Part shown: one piece after another, positions 1-7,637 of the stretch | How the letters are laid out: every line of letters starts with the position of its first letter | Numbering within the stretch: the stretch's first letter is position 1 | The notes under the pieces: model-generated | What the model was told of the DNA's origin: nothing | The model's input: the letters and a program-made list of their open reading frames with translations, nothing else | The model's database searches: none | Origin: CAZTZL01 sp964537715 | GTDB lineage: Bacteria > Zhuqueibacterota > QNDG01 > DSAB01 | Direction of reading: 5' to 3' | NCBI GenBank assembly: GCA_964537715.1 | Contig: CAZIAH010000026.1 | Location: 1-37,145, forward strand | Length of the DNA: 37,145 bases | Position numbers and translations under genes: made by a program

Positions 1-446
1 TTCTGGGCCTGTGGTTTCAAATTCCGGTCCACAACGGGAACAGAGGGATATTCGGTGAGATAGATTTTTTTCAGATTAAACAATGAAGGAAGATATCTCT
101 CGGCAATGTTTTCAAGCGCGTTAATATGAATATGGCTCTCTTCTTTTTTATGCTCGCCGATTTCATCATCCCCGACAAGTGTAATCGTATTTCGCCATTC
201 TCCAAAATCGGGACTGCTTTCATACTGAATAATCTTATTAACCACAATCTCCGCCTCTGCGCTGGAACGGACAGGAAACCGTCCGACAGCCAGATCCATA
301 TTGTAATCATCTCCGGACACATAAGTGTACCAGTCATCCGAGGCCCGCGTCAGCTCCTCCGAAGAACCCTCGTCATATTCAAACGGTGGAATCCAATTCT
401 TGTCGCCCGTCGAAAGAAGATTGCGATAGTCGTAGTCGCCGTCCCC
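1..446 (-). pseudogene. C25 peptidase, downstream fragment after a frameshift (runs off the window edge)
   Basis: This stretch continues the C25 (gingipain-type) peptidase encoded at 350-2470, but in another reading frame. Read from about 446 down to 1 it is open throughout and gives GDGDYDYRNLLSTGDKNW, then a DDWYTYVSGDDYNMDLAVGR segment, then WRNTITLVGDDE. These are the expected order of conserved blocks for the catalytic domain of the family. One missing base near the C4 run at 443-446 would rejoin the two frames, since the other frame ends in LLLMG just where GDGDYDYR should follow. The catalytic His and Cys of the family normally lie further downstream and so are outside the window. Whether the gene is truly broken or the base is a sequencing error cannot be told here. 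Confidence 0.75.
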
Positions 447-2470
447 ATTAAAAGAAGGAAAGAAGGCAAAACGTTCCAGTTTTCGTATGCATATTTTACA
501 AAATCACGAATGGCCGTGGGATCGTAGAGCCCCCAGCTGAATTCGTCAAAAACATCCTGAACATCCACGACCGCAACAGACAGGGAATCCGTACTTTCCC
601 GGTGCGATTTGTATTTCATTGCCGATTCGTAAAAATCACGATGGGTGATGAGAATCAAATCCGCTCCGTTTCCCGGATTTCGGAGATCCGAAACAGCATC
701 CTCTTCGGCCGAAAGCGGAGCCAGAACCCCCGAAGACTGCACAAGCGCATAAATCCTGGGACTATTCCCCTGGACGGAATCAACAAACGCCCAGCCGTTC
801 GATATGGAACGGACCGGCATCCTTCTCGTTTTGGCCGGATCGGTAACGTCCAGGACAACGGGTTCGTCCGAGAATCCGGAAAGATGATAATCATACAATC
901 CGGTTGTCTGGGGTGAAAACAGTCGAAGTTTTCCTCCCGAAGGTTTCAGCTGCCGTTTATATTCGACCTCGATCCAGTCCAAATAAACATGAGATGCGTT
1001 TCCTGTACCGGAATAAATCAAGGTCAGTGCTTTTGTCCCGGAAAGGTTGATTCCGGTGACGGACAGCGTTGCGGTATATCCTTGTGAGCTTGTTCTTGAA
1101 AATGAAATCTGACCGATGGCCTGCCCGCCGATCGAAACATTGAAGTCATGGGAGTTGTATGTCGCCGCCTGAAACCGGAATTTCAGCTTGAGCGTATCGC
1201 TTGAAATCCCGTCCGGAAACGTAAACGAATAGGTTCCGCTGGTCATTTCATTCGTAAACAACTGGCCGTACCACAAAATACCGCCTTTCGTGCCAGGAGG
1301 AATGTACATGTCTTTTTCGTAAAATTGGTGATCCGAAAAACGGTCCTGCATCATTGCATTTTGAGCGGAAAGTGCATTTGTCGTGGATATCCGTCGACCC
1401 TGTATTTGATCGTTAAAGCCGAGCCAGTAGATATTCTCATTCGTGTACACATTGGTGTAATGACTGAATGTTCTCTCGTCTGGATCAAACGCCCAATCGT
1501 TCACACCTTTGCCGTAAAAAAGAAAATAATCCGATTCATCGAACTGTCCGTCTTCCATTCCATAAACCAGAATCGGATTTTCGATGAGACTGTCCGGCCG
1601 GGATTCCGAAAGACTGCGTGGGAGCTGACGTCCTCCATTATTATAAATTTTCAAAGTGGTGGGATCGATTGATCCAATATCGATACCCTGTCCCTTTAAA
1701 AAACTTCCGGTAACTTTATAAATGCCCTCCTGGGTGACAGGAATTTTATATCGTTTCCCAGTCAGGGATACTTTTTGAAGACGTTTGCCTCTGGGTTTGG
1801 ATTCGATCCGCCATTTCTTCGCCGCAGAGTAATTGATCAGCGCTTTCCGATAAAGAGATTCCTTTCGGGAACGTTTCCAAATTCGCTCCTTTTGATCTCC
1901 TCCTCTGAAACGCACGTCGATCACCATTTTGGTATAGAGACGCACACGGTTGGCTTTCGGATGAAACTGAACGGGATAGACAAAAATCCGAACGATCCGC
2001 TGTTCTCCCCACATTGATGGCGGTTCAACTTGATATAATATCCGAGGCATGAATTCCGAAATCCGGTATCCCTCTCCTTCTTCGTACAACTCGACGGGAA
2101 GACCATCTTCCTCCCTCGTCTCGGGCACAGGCAGAAGCTGGATATTCTGTTTCTCCTCGAATTCAAAATCGGACAGGGCAACACTGACATCTCCTTCGAG
2201 GGGCACACCCACAACAAGGACACGGCATGGAATCATGGGATCTCCCGGTTTCCCTAAAAATCCAGCCCAATCGAAATCCAGACGGTAATAGATCTTTTCA
2301 TCAACAGTTACGGTTTTCATCCGAAACGAAGAGGGCATGAATGCAATGGTACACCCATGATCCGAGGAAGAAAGAACATCTATGTCCGATTCGGATGAAC
2401 TTGGAAAACCGGTTCCCGCTCCCAAAAACAGGAACATCATGCAGATGGATATTTTATACAGACATTTCAT
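350..2470 (-). CDS. Gingipain-type C25 cysteine peptidase, N-terminal part, ending at a frameshift
   Basis: The start is set at the ATG at 2470. It begins a signal peptide (MKCLYKISICMMFLFLGAGTG), has GAGG just upstream and lies 7 nt after the stop of the upstream transporter gene; a longer reading to 2554 would overlap that gene. The first 230 or so residues resemble a C25 propeptide. Then comes a module starting KRYKIPVTQEGIYKVTG with the IDPTTLKIYNNGG motif typical of PorU-like C25 proteins, and a jelly-roll-like segment. The catalytic domain begins near ADLILITHRDFYESAMKYK and breaks off after PSFLLLMG, followed by about 24 out-of-frame residues to a stop. Family members are secreted or outer-membrane cysteine proteases; PorU removes type IX sorting domains. 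The two type IX cargo genes nearby fit that setting, but a specific PorU role is not shown. Confidence 0.8.
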   Translation of the reverse strand: MKCLYKISICMMFLFLGAGTGFPSSSESDIDVLSSSDHGCTIAFMPSSFRMKTVTVDEKIYYRLDFDWAGFLGKPGDPMIPCRVLVVGVPLEGDVSVALSDFEFEEKQNIQLLPVPETREEDGLPVELYEEGEGYRISEFMPRILYQVEPPSMWGEQRIVRIFVYPVQFHPKANRVRLYTKMVIDVRFRGGDQKERIWKRSRKESLYRKALINYSAAKKWRIESKPRGKRLQKVSLTGKRYKIPVTQEGIYKVTGSFLKGQGIDIGSIDPTTLKIYNNGGRQLPRSLSESRPDSLIENPILVYGMEDGQFDESDYFLFYGKGVNDWAFDPDERTFSHYTNVYTNENIYWLGFNDQIQGRRISTTNALSAQNAMMQDRFSDHQFYEKDMYIPPGTKGGILWYGQLFTNEMTSGTYSFTFPDGISSDTLKLKFRFQAATYNSHDFNVSIGGQAIGQISFSRTSSQGYTATLSVTGINLSGTKALTLIYSGTGNASHVYLDWIEVEYKRQLKPSGGKLRLFSPQTTGLYDYHLSGFSDEPVVLDVTDPAKTRRMPVRSISNGWAFVDSVQGNSPRIYALVQSSGVLAPLSAEEDAVSDLRNPGNGADLILITHRDFYESAMKYKSHRESTDSLSVAVVDVQDVFDEFSWGLYDPTAIRDFVKYAYENWNVLPSFLLLMGTATTTIAIFFRRATRIGFHRLNMTRVLRRS

Positions 2471-2477
2471 AAAAACC

Positions 2478-3659
2478 TCAAAGCGCGTATTTGGGTTCGA
2501 CCTTGATTCGAATCTTTTGAAAAGAAGGAAAGCGATCCATAATGGATGCTTCAAGCATTCCTTTCAAACGATCGATCTCTCTGTCTTCTGTGGCAGGTTC
2601 CACGACCAGATCAAAAAGAAGGGTGGAGTCCGCGTCTTCTTGAATGGCCCGAAGATCATGATACTCCACTTTAAAATCGCAGCGATCCAAAATATCTTGA
2701 AGATACTCCCGGATTATTTTTAGTTCGGGATCTGCAACATTGACCGGATCAAGATGAATCGTGGCGTATGCATGAAACCGGTCCAAAACAATCTTTTCGA
2801 CCTTCTCGGAGACCCGATGGGCTTCCCTGAGAGAAAGCGTTTCCGGAACCTGAATGTGAAAAGAAAGTACCATTTGCTGTCCGTATTGATGAATGATCAA
2901 ATCATGAATATCCAAAACTTCGGAACATTCTCTCACGGCTCTCTTGATCTGATCCACGAGTTCGGCGGAAGGCCGTTTTCCGAGCAGATCGTCCACACCA
3001 TCTTTTGCAATGACCCATCCGGTCCACACGATGAAACCCGATATTATAATCCCGGCGATGCCGTCCATGATGTACAAACCGAAATACTGACCCGCAAAAG
3101 CACCGAGGACAAGAATAGAGGAAAGTGCATCCGTACGATGGTGCCATGAATCCGCTTCCAGAGCCGACGATCCGATCATGCGGCTCAGAATACTTGTGAA
3201 ACGAGCCAGCCACTCCTTGACAAAGATGGTCAAAACAACGAATCCAACAATCCAGAAGTTGACACGGTAATCAACGGGATGAATGATTCTTCCGACGGAA
3301 GTCCTGAAAAATTCCAGCCCGAGAACTACTAAAAGTACGGCCACCACCAGTGTGGCAATGGCCTCCATTCGTCCATGACCGAAAGGATGAACCGTATCGG
3401 AAGGTTTGCGCGCCCATTTGAAAGAGGCCACGATAATCGCCGATGTGGCTACATCCGAAAGAGAATGCACTCCATCCGCGATCAGGGCGACCGAGCCAAG
3501 CAGAATGCCGAACAGTCCTTTCAGCACGAAAAGACTGACATTGACCACAATGCTCAACCATCCGCCGAGGTATCCGTACTGGCTTCGAACATCCTGATCA
3601 TTGACATCCTCCGAATGCGGAATCAGTTTTTTCACCCAATGACGGACCATCTTTTCCAA
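2478..3659 (-). CDS. Cation diffusion facilitator (CDF) metal efflux transporter with a doubled C-terminal domain
   Basis: This is an inner-membrane proton/metal antiporter that exports divalent metal ions (Zn, Fe, Mn or Co). About six hydrophobic helices lie between residues 32 and 220. The metal site is readable as H65xxxD69 in helix 2 (HSLSD) and H174xxxD178 in helix 5 (HHRTD), with the conserved HPFGHGRME block between. His at position 65, where iron/zinc FieF has Asp, is common in Zn/Mn-type members. A first cytoplasmic dimerisation domain covers about 222-308. A further 85 residues look like a second ferredoxin-like copy (HDLRAI, LLFDLVVEP, KVEPKY), so at 393 residues the protein is about 90 longer than FieF. 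The start codon is TTG at 3659, chosen because AAGGAG sits 8 nt before it; the in-frame ATG at 3650 is too far. The C25 peptidase gene follows after 7 nt, so the two probably share a transcript. Confidence 0.9.
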   Translation of the reverse strand: MEKMVRHWVKKLIPHSEDVNDQDVRSQYGYLGGWLSIVVNVSLFVLKGLFGILLGSVALIADGVHSLSDVATSAIIVASFKWARKPSDTVHPFGHGRMEAIATLVVAVLLVVLGLEFFRTSVGRIIHPVDYRVNFWIVGFVVLTIFVKEWLARFTSILSRMIGSSALEADSWHHRTDALSSILVLGAFAGQYFGLYIMDGIAGIIISGFIVWTGWVIAKDGVDDLLGKRPSAELVDQIKRAVRECSEVLDIHDLIIHQYGQQMVLSFHIQVPETLSLREAHRVSEKVEKIVLDRFHAYATIHLDPVNVADPELKIIREYLQDILDRCDFKVEYHDLRAIQEDADSTLLFDLVVEPATEDREIDRLKGMLEASIMDRFPSFQKIRIKVEPKYAL

Positions 3660-3790
3660 AACAGGTTCTCCTTACATCTCTGTTAAATATAGAAAAGCAT
3701 TGCCTAAAATGAAAGTAAAAATTCTTGATTGAAGCACAAATTCACTTTGAGAAAACAGGAAGATTTGCAGGGAATGGATTCATTTTCAAC

Positions 3791-3819
3791 TTGACATTTT
3801 CCATCGATTGATATAGATT
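3791..3819 (+). promoter_or_regulatory. Sigma-70-type promoter for the leader RNA
   Basis: A perfect -35 box TTGACA (3791-3796) is followed after 17 nt by TAGATT (3814-3819), which matches four of six -10 positions. Transcription would start near 3826, just before a stretch that folds into a three-way junction and ends in an intrinsic terminator. The order promoter, folded RNA, terminator supports this as a real start. Confidence 0.6.
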
Positions 3820-3825
3820 GAATTA

Positions 3826-4050
3826 CGCCTTTTAACCACGCCTTAGGGGAAACCGTACGCACTATCACGGATTGCCATTCGCGATAGTGATACATACATT
3901 TTCGACTGTTGAAAGAGATCAACCGCACAAAAAGTGTGTGACGATCTTCCATTAAACCAAAATTGGTTTTTTCAACAGTCTCTGCGTAGGATGATTCAAA
4001 ACCTCCACGTGGGATGTATTTTTTCCCGAAGCGTGGAGGTTTTTTTATTT
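3826..4050 (+). ncRNA. Structured leader or small RNA of unknown class (three-way junction plus terminator)
   Basis: The segment can be folded by eye into a closed multibranch structure. A closing stem pairs TACGCA (3856-3861) with TGCGTA (3983-3988), extended by CC/GG. Next to it CTATC (3862-3866) pairs with GATAG (3883-3887). A perfect 11-bp stem pairs GACTGTTGAAA (3904-3914) with TTTCAACAGTC (3970-3980). The latter encloses AGATC/GATCT (3916-3920 with 3943-3947), a CGCAC/GTGTG hairpin, and AAACCA/TGGTTT (3954-3969). A terminator hairpin follows, about 37 nt before the start of the downstream gene. This is the layout of a riboswitch or attenuator, or of a free-standing small RNA of about 220 nt. 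The sequence does not match c-di-GMP, cobalamin, TPP, SAM, FMN or purine aptamer cores that I know. The class is therefore unknown. Confidence 0.55.
3998..4047 (+). terminator. Intrinsic terminator or attenuator upstream of the FN3 cargo gene
   Basis: AACCTCCACG (4000-4009) pairs perfectly with CGTGGAGGTT (4032-4041), and an inner GGGA/TCCC pair strengthens the loop. A run of T residues follows on the plus strand. It lies between the folded RNA and the ribosome binding site of the gene at 4087, so it either ends a small RNA or controls read-through. Confidence 0.8.
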
Positions 4051-4086
4051 TTATTATCATTGCCAAAGGGGGAAACGGAGGAGCAG

Positions 4087-4695
4087 ATGCAAAAATTCCA
4101 GGTACACCATTCGAGGTTTTCGAGATTATTACCTCTTTTTTCTTTAATTCTTTTTGGAGCCGATCCAAGCTTTACTCAAAATGTGGTTGTAACCTGGAAT
4201 CCAAATATGGAACCCGATATCGCCGGTTACAAAATTTACTATGGCCAAATTTCCAGAAATTATGACCATTCCATCGATATCAATCGAAAAACCGAATACA
4301 CCATTTCCTCACTTCCGGATACAGGTCTTTACTACTTCGCCGTGACGGCCTATGATCTGGCTGGAAACGAAAGCGATTACTCGGAGGAAGTAACCATACA
4401 CATTCGACAACCCCGGTTTTACTACGGCCTACAGCAGAACTTCCCCAACCCGTTCAATCCTTTTACGCTCATTCCCTACCATTTGCCGCGAAAAATGAAA
4501 TTTAAACTGGCCGTGTACGATCTGACCGGAAGACTGGTCAAAATCCTCGATGAAGGAGAAAAAGAAGCGGGTAAATATTTGATCCGATGGGATGGAAAAG
4601 ACGAAAAGAATAAGAGTGTTGCCACCGGCACTTATATCTGCCGGCTCGTCTCGGAGGGATTTTATCAAACGCGGAAATTGATTGTATTACATTAA
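4087..4695 (+). CDS. Secreted fibronectin type III protein with type IX secretion sorting domain
   Basis: The start is the ATG at 4087, preceded by GGAGGAG; the open frame extends further upstream only through the leader RNA. The 202-residue product has a basic, hydrophobic signal peptide (about residues 1-30, ending near SFTQN). A single fibronectin type III domain follows (VVVTWNPNMEPDIAGYKIYYG to about residue 105, with the YYFAVTAYDLAGNES strand). The last 85 residues are a type A sorting domain: LQQNFPNPFNPFT, then VYDLTGRLVKIL, then GKYLIRWDGKDEKNK and the terminal TGTYICRL and RKLIVLH strands. Such proteins cross the outer membrane by type IX secretion and are anchored or released after removal of the sorting domain. 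There is no enzymatic domain, so the role may be binding or structural. Expression may depend on read-through of the terminator at 4000-4041. Confidence 0.85.
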   Translation: MQKFQVHHSRFSRLLPLFSLILFGADPSFTQNVVVTWNPNMEPDIAGYKIYYGQISRNYDHSIDINRKTEYTISSLPDTGLYYFAVTAYDLAGNESDYSEEVTIHIRQPRFYYGLQQNFPNPFNPFTLIPYHLPRKMKFKLAVYDLTGRLVKILDEGEKEAGKYLIRWDGKDEKNKSVATGTYICRLVSEGFYQTRKLIVLH

Positions 4696-4747
4696 CTTCC
4701 AGTCCGCTGTATAAAAAAGGTGAACCTAAAAACGATTTTAAAAATTA

Positions 4748-4781
4748 TAATAAATGTCATCTCTGTAAATGACAATTATTA
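4748..4781. terminator. Hairpin between convergent genes, possible bidirectional terminator
   Basis: TAATAA-A-TGTCAT (4748-4760) is mirrored by ATGACA-A-TTATTA (4769-4781), giving 12 pairs with one A/A mismatch around an 8-nt loop. It lies in the gap between the convergent genes ending at 4695 and 4831. There is no long T run on either side, so termination is plausible rather than certain. Confidence 0.35.
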
Positions 4782-4830
4782 AAATGATCTTATCATTTCC
4801 ATAGTTATGAACCATGCATTAATATTATTT

Positions 4831-6033
4831 CTATTTCACCTTAACCATCTTCTTCATCTCAACAAATCGATCACCGATTTTTAATTGATAGAAATAAATT
4901 CCACTCGGAACTTCAACACCATCCCTGTTCCGGCCATCCCATATTACATAGTGTGAACCGGCTTCATCGACTTGATTCACGAGTGGTCGAATCTCCTGTC
5001 CGTACAAATTATAAACTGTTAAAACAGTAGGGATCAAAGCATCCTCTCCTGAAATTTCATAACAGATCTTCGTCGAAGGGTTGAAGGGATTGGGATAATT
5101 TTCGTACAACCGATTCTCCTGAGGATTGATCGAACCTGTTCTGAAGGATGTCGAAACCGGACCGATCATATTGGAACTGCCACTCGTATTCAACACCTCA
5201 ATTTGATACCAATATTGATTACCCAGATTCACATCTTCATCGATATATTGATATGTTTTCCCGGAGGAATTATTGCCCTGACCAGGAATAATAGCCGTAT
5301 TAATTTTCACATAAGGTCCTTGTTCGATTCCTGATCGAAGAACATAAAAACCAACAATCTCCGTTTCACTGGCAGTTTCCCATTTGAGAATCATGCGATT
5401 TCCCGTGCACATTGCTGTAAAATGGGTAACCATCACAGGTAAGGATGCATCTCCGTAAATTCGAAAAGCAAGATCACCAGTCTGTGCATTACTCCAGATC
5501 CCCGATCCTCCTGAATTGAACACTTTTCGAGTTCCTCTATCGTATGTGCTGGAACCCGAACGGTGAATTCGATATGCATCGTTATCTCCAGACTGATCTA
5601 TCGCAGAAAGTACAATCCAGTATGTGTTTGAACTCCCCGTATTTAATGTAATCCCTGGCTCAGAATAAGTAATATAATTCCACTGACCATAAACCGGTGT
5701 AAATGATTTTGAAGATCCCGAAATTAACGAACCGGGAATCGATCCATCATTTTCATGAATGGCCAATGTAATATCACCTGTTGGACTGCCATAAACCCCA
5801 TCATAAAGAGAAATCCCAATGCCACTGATCGGTTGAGCAGCATCAGTATCAAACCAGAATTGCTGTGCCTGTTTTAATTGATTCCCTGAGGATTTTCCAA
5901 GATAGCACGAACTTGCGTCTGTGATATGTTCCTCAATCACATCTCCGGATGGCGGTGTGGTTTGCGCCCACACAAAAATGGCTGCAAAAACAAAAAAGCA
6001 TCCCACCAATGAAAGACAAAACCAGCGTTTCAT
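4831..6033 (-). CDS. Secreted type IX cargo protein with choice-of-anchor-like domain
   Basis: The 400-residue product starts at an ATG with AAGGAG 8 nt upstream. It has a clear signal peptide (about residues 1-23, cut after VWAQ). Residues about 35-195 form a beta-sandwich like the choice-of-anchor R domains (QQFWFDTDAAQPISGIGISLYD, DITLAIHENDGSIPGSLI, YWIVLSAI, LAFRIYGD). A fibronectin-like repeat follows (LKWETASETEIVGFYVLRS to YWYQIEVLNTSG). The C-terminus is a type A sorting domain: RLYENYPNPFNPSTKICYEI, TVYNLYGQEIRPLV, YVIWDGRNRDGVEVPSGIYF and MKKMVKVK. It should be exported by Sec and then by type IX secretion to the cell surface. The mature function is unknown. It has its own consensus promoter at 6152-6180, which leaves a 5' untranslated region of about 110 nt. 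Confidence 0.85.
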   Translation of the reverse strand: MKRWFCLSLVGCFFVFAAIFVWAQTTPPSGDVIEEHITDASSCYLGKSSGNQLKQAQQFWFDTDAAQPISGIGISLYDGVYGSPTGDITLAIHENDGSIPGSLISGSSKSFTPVYGQWNYITYSEPGITLNTGSSNTYWIVLSAIDQSGDNDAYRIHRSGSSTYDRGTRKVFNSGGSGIWSNAQTGDLAFRIYGDASLPVMVTHFTAMCTGNRMILKWETASETEIVGFYVLRSGIEQGPYVKINTAIIPGQGNNSSGKTYQYIDEDVNLGNQYWYQIEVLNTSGSSNMIGPVSTSFRTGSINPQENRLYENYPNPFNPSTKICYEISGEDALIPTVLTVYNLYGQEIRPLVNQVDEAGSHYVIWDGRNRDGVEVPSGIYFYQLKIGDRFVEMKKMVKVK

Positions 6034-6151
6034 TGCTCCACTCCTTGTTAATTGATTGAAATGTCAGATTTTTAAACCGGGATGCAAAATCAAAGAAGCA
6101 AAAACAAATGGAAATAATGAATAAACCAATAAATTTTACGAAAGACGGTTA

Positions 6152-6180
6152 ATTATAAAAAATAATTTTTAGAATGTCAA
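6152..6180 (-). promoter_or_regulatory. Perfect sigma-70 consensus promoter for the cargo gene at 4831-6033
   Basis: Read on the minus strand, TTGACA (6180-6175) is followed after exactly 17 nt by TATAAT (6157-6152). Both boxes match the consensus in all six positions. The A+T-rich stretch 6034-6274 around it holds no gene that I can see. Confidence 0.75.
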
Positions 6181-6274
6181 GAAAAAAATTATTACATATG
6201 AAATAATAGAATATGAATTTATATTACCAAATTTTGCCAAATAAACACAGTTAGACAATCTGCAGATCGGGCAT

Positions 6275-6303
6275 AAATAAAAACTCCTGCCGAAGCAGGA
6301 ATT
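6275..6303 (-). terminator. Intrinsic terminator after the nucleotidyltransferase gene
   Basis: On the minus strand TCCTGC, loop TTCG, GCAGGA (6300-6285) forms a six-pair hairpin with an ultrastable UUCG tetraloop. It is followed by GTTTTTATTT. It lies about 30 nt after the stop of the gene at 6334-6777 and would end that transcript. Confidence 0.85.
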
Positions 6304-6333
6304 TGATTTCATGAAACCTTATTGGTACTATTT

Positions 6334-6777
6334 TTATTCTTGCTGCTTTTTTAGCTTTTCAAGATACTTCAGATCTTCCCGATCTTTTGAGCGATTCGCT
6401 GCTTTTTTCATTCGAATCAAAGCGTCCAATCCTGCAAAAAAAACAGGAGTATTTCCATAGATACTTTTCACTTTTGTCTTCCAGACTTCTTCGAATGTAA
6501 TACCCTTTACTGAAGAGTGGATGTCTGTTTCAATTAGGTATTGTCGAAGAAGTACTTTCTTGGTGAGCAAATCATTGATCGTTACCTCGGAGACATCATA
6601 CCCAAATTCTGAAAGTGCCTTCAATGCCTGGGTAGCATTTTCCTTTGTCGGTTCGATCAATAAATCCATATCCAGTGTGGCTCGAACGAAACCGTGTACC
6701 GGAAAAGCAGAAGCTCCGATAATGACAAATCGCACATTATGTGCGTTTAATAATTTCAACAGGCTTTCTGTGTCCAT
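6334..6777 (-). CDS. Minimal nucleotidyltransferase-fold protein (module 1)
   Basis: The 147-residue product has the pol-beta-type nucleotidyltransferase core. A G21-A-S motif begins the segment GASAFPVHGFVRATLDMDLL, with the paired acids D36 and D38 and a third Asp in the later ETDIH strand. The C-terminus (MKKAANRSKDREDLKYLEKL) is the helix seen in AbiEii/MNT-like nucleotidyltransferases. Such proteins transfer nucleotides to RNA or protein and often act as the antitoxin or toxin half of a two-gene module. The start overlaps the small upstream gene at 6737-6919 by 41 nt and has no clear ribosome binding site, so translation is probably coupled. A second module of the same make-up lies at 7792-8462. 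The target is unknown. Confidence 0.75.
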   Translation of the reverse strand: MDTESLLKLLNAHNVRFVIIGASAFPVHGFVRATLDMDLLIEPTKENATQALKALSEFGYDVSEVTINDLLTKKVLLRQYLIETDIHSSVKGITFEEVWKTKVKSIYGNTPVFFAGLDALIRMKKAANRSKDREDLKYLEKLKKQQE

Positions 6778-6919
6778 GATCGATCAATTGTTTTAAAAAG
6801 TGAGCCTTTCGTTCCTCCAACATAGCGATTCGCTCATTAAGTGTAAGAGAACGATGGTATGCCAACTCAAATTCAATTTCTTGCGACTCTTGATCTGAAT
6901 CCATCTTGAGAACCGGCAT
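6737..6919 (-). CDS. Small charged helical protein, partner of nucleotidyltransferase module 1
   Basis: This is a 60-residue protein without a recognised domain. It is rich in Glu, Lys and Arg and probably all helical. The core (FELAYHRSLTLNERIAMLEE) resembles the small protein at 8283-8462 (WEIDYYLNLSPAERIQIVRE): both have a hydrophobic/aromatic start, then L(T/S)xxERI, then an amphipathic helix. Both sit directly before a nucleotidyltransferase gene. It starts at the ATG at 6919 with GGAG 11 nt upstream. The 41-nt overlap with the next gene suggests a coupled pair, possibly toxin-antitoxin or an adaptor for the enzyme; that role is inferred from the arrangement only. Confidence 0.65.
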   Translation of the reverse strand: MPVLKMDSDQESQEIEFELAYHRSLTLNERIAMLEERKAHFLKQLIDHGHRKPVEIIKRT

Positions 6920-6971
6920 GATCTATACATCTCCGTTTATTTTTATATCCACTTCTATACTCTCTCACTTT

Positions 6972-7637
6972 CTAACAATCTGATTTCCTAACTATTCGAA
7001 AAATCGTTTCTGCCGTGCCGACCCCGATTCCAGGTAGCTGGCAAAGCCGATCCTTATCCGCATTGACCAGTGCCTGAATGCTGCCGAAATGATCCATGAA
7101 AATTCTGGCTTTGCCCCTGCCGATACCAGGAACCTGTCGAAGCATTTCAACCGGACCGTGATCCTTTCGGAGACCGGTTTTAACACACGGACGGATGAAC
7201 ACATAATTCCCATCATAAGGAATCCTGACATGTTTAATCGATCCGATAATTAGTGTAGCCGTTTCCATCTCATCACTGGATCGCAGTACAGGAAGACCGA
7301 ACCTTAAATTCAGGGCCAAGATTGCTCCCCGCATAGCCTTTGGGGACAAACCGTGATTTTGATTTCTATCCCCCTCCAGAATCAACATTCTCCAATAGGG
7401 AAACCGGCACATCCCGGCCGCCTGCTGAAACAACCGTCCGCTGGTTACTGAAAGGGAAAAATCCGAAACCGTTTTCCGTTCAATCAGCAAACGCCCGTTC
7501 ATCAAATAATCCCCATAGGTCAGCCGTCTTATTTCTACACGAATATCCGAATACGATTTCAACAGATCCGGCACCTGGCTTTTGCGTTCACGGTCATCGA
7601 TAACGATACGGACGGATTGTTTTTCTCGAGACTTCAT
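6972..7637 (-). CDS. ERCC4/XPF-type structure-specific nuclease with helix-hairpin-helix domain
   Basis: The product of about 221 residues pairs an ERCC4 nuclease domain with tandem helix-hairpin-helix motifs, the core of archaeal XPF/Hef and eukaryotic MUS81 enzymes. The active-site signature is complete: IDDRERK (about residues 14-20), GDY (43-45), ERK (54-56) and a following Asp (60). The two HhH repeats are VPGIGRGKARIF and LPGIGVGTAETIF. There is no helicase domain. Family members cut branched DNA such as flaps and forks in repair; bacterial copies of this short form are not rare but little studied. ATG at 7637 is preferred over GTG at 7640. No good ribosome binding site is seen, and the region directly upstream is the degenerate AACGAGTGAT repeat. 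It lies between the two nucleotidyltransferase modules. Confidence 0.85.
   Translation of the reverse strand: MKSREKQSVRIVIDDRERKSQVPDLLKSYSDIRVEIRRLTYGDYLMNGRLLIERKTVSDFSLSVTSGRLFQQAAGMCRFPYWRMLILEGDRNQNHGLSPKAMRGAILALNLRFGLPVLRSSDEMETATLIIGSIKHVRIPYDGNYVFIRPCVKTGLRKDHGPVEMLRQVPGIGRGKARIFMDHFGSIQALVNADKDRLCQLPGIGVGTAETIFRIVRKSDC

Noticed and set aside
3704..4168. A 154-codon minus-strand open frame
   Set aside because: It covers the promoter, the folded RNA and the terminator of the plus strand, has no ribosome binding site and resembles no protein family. The RNA structures explain the region better.
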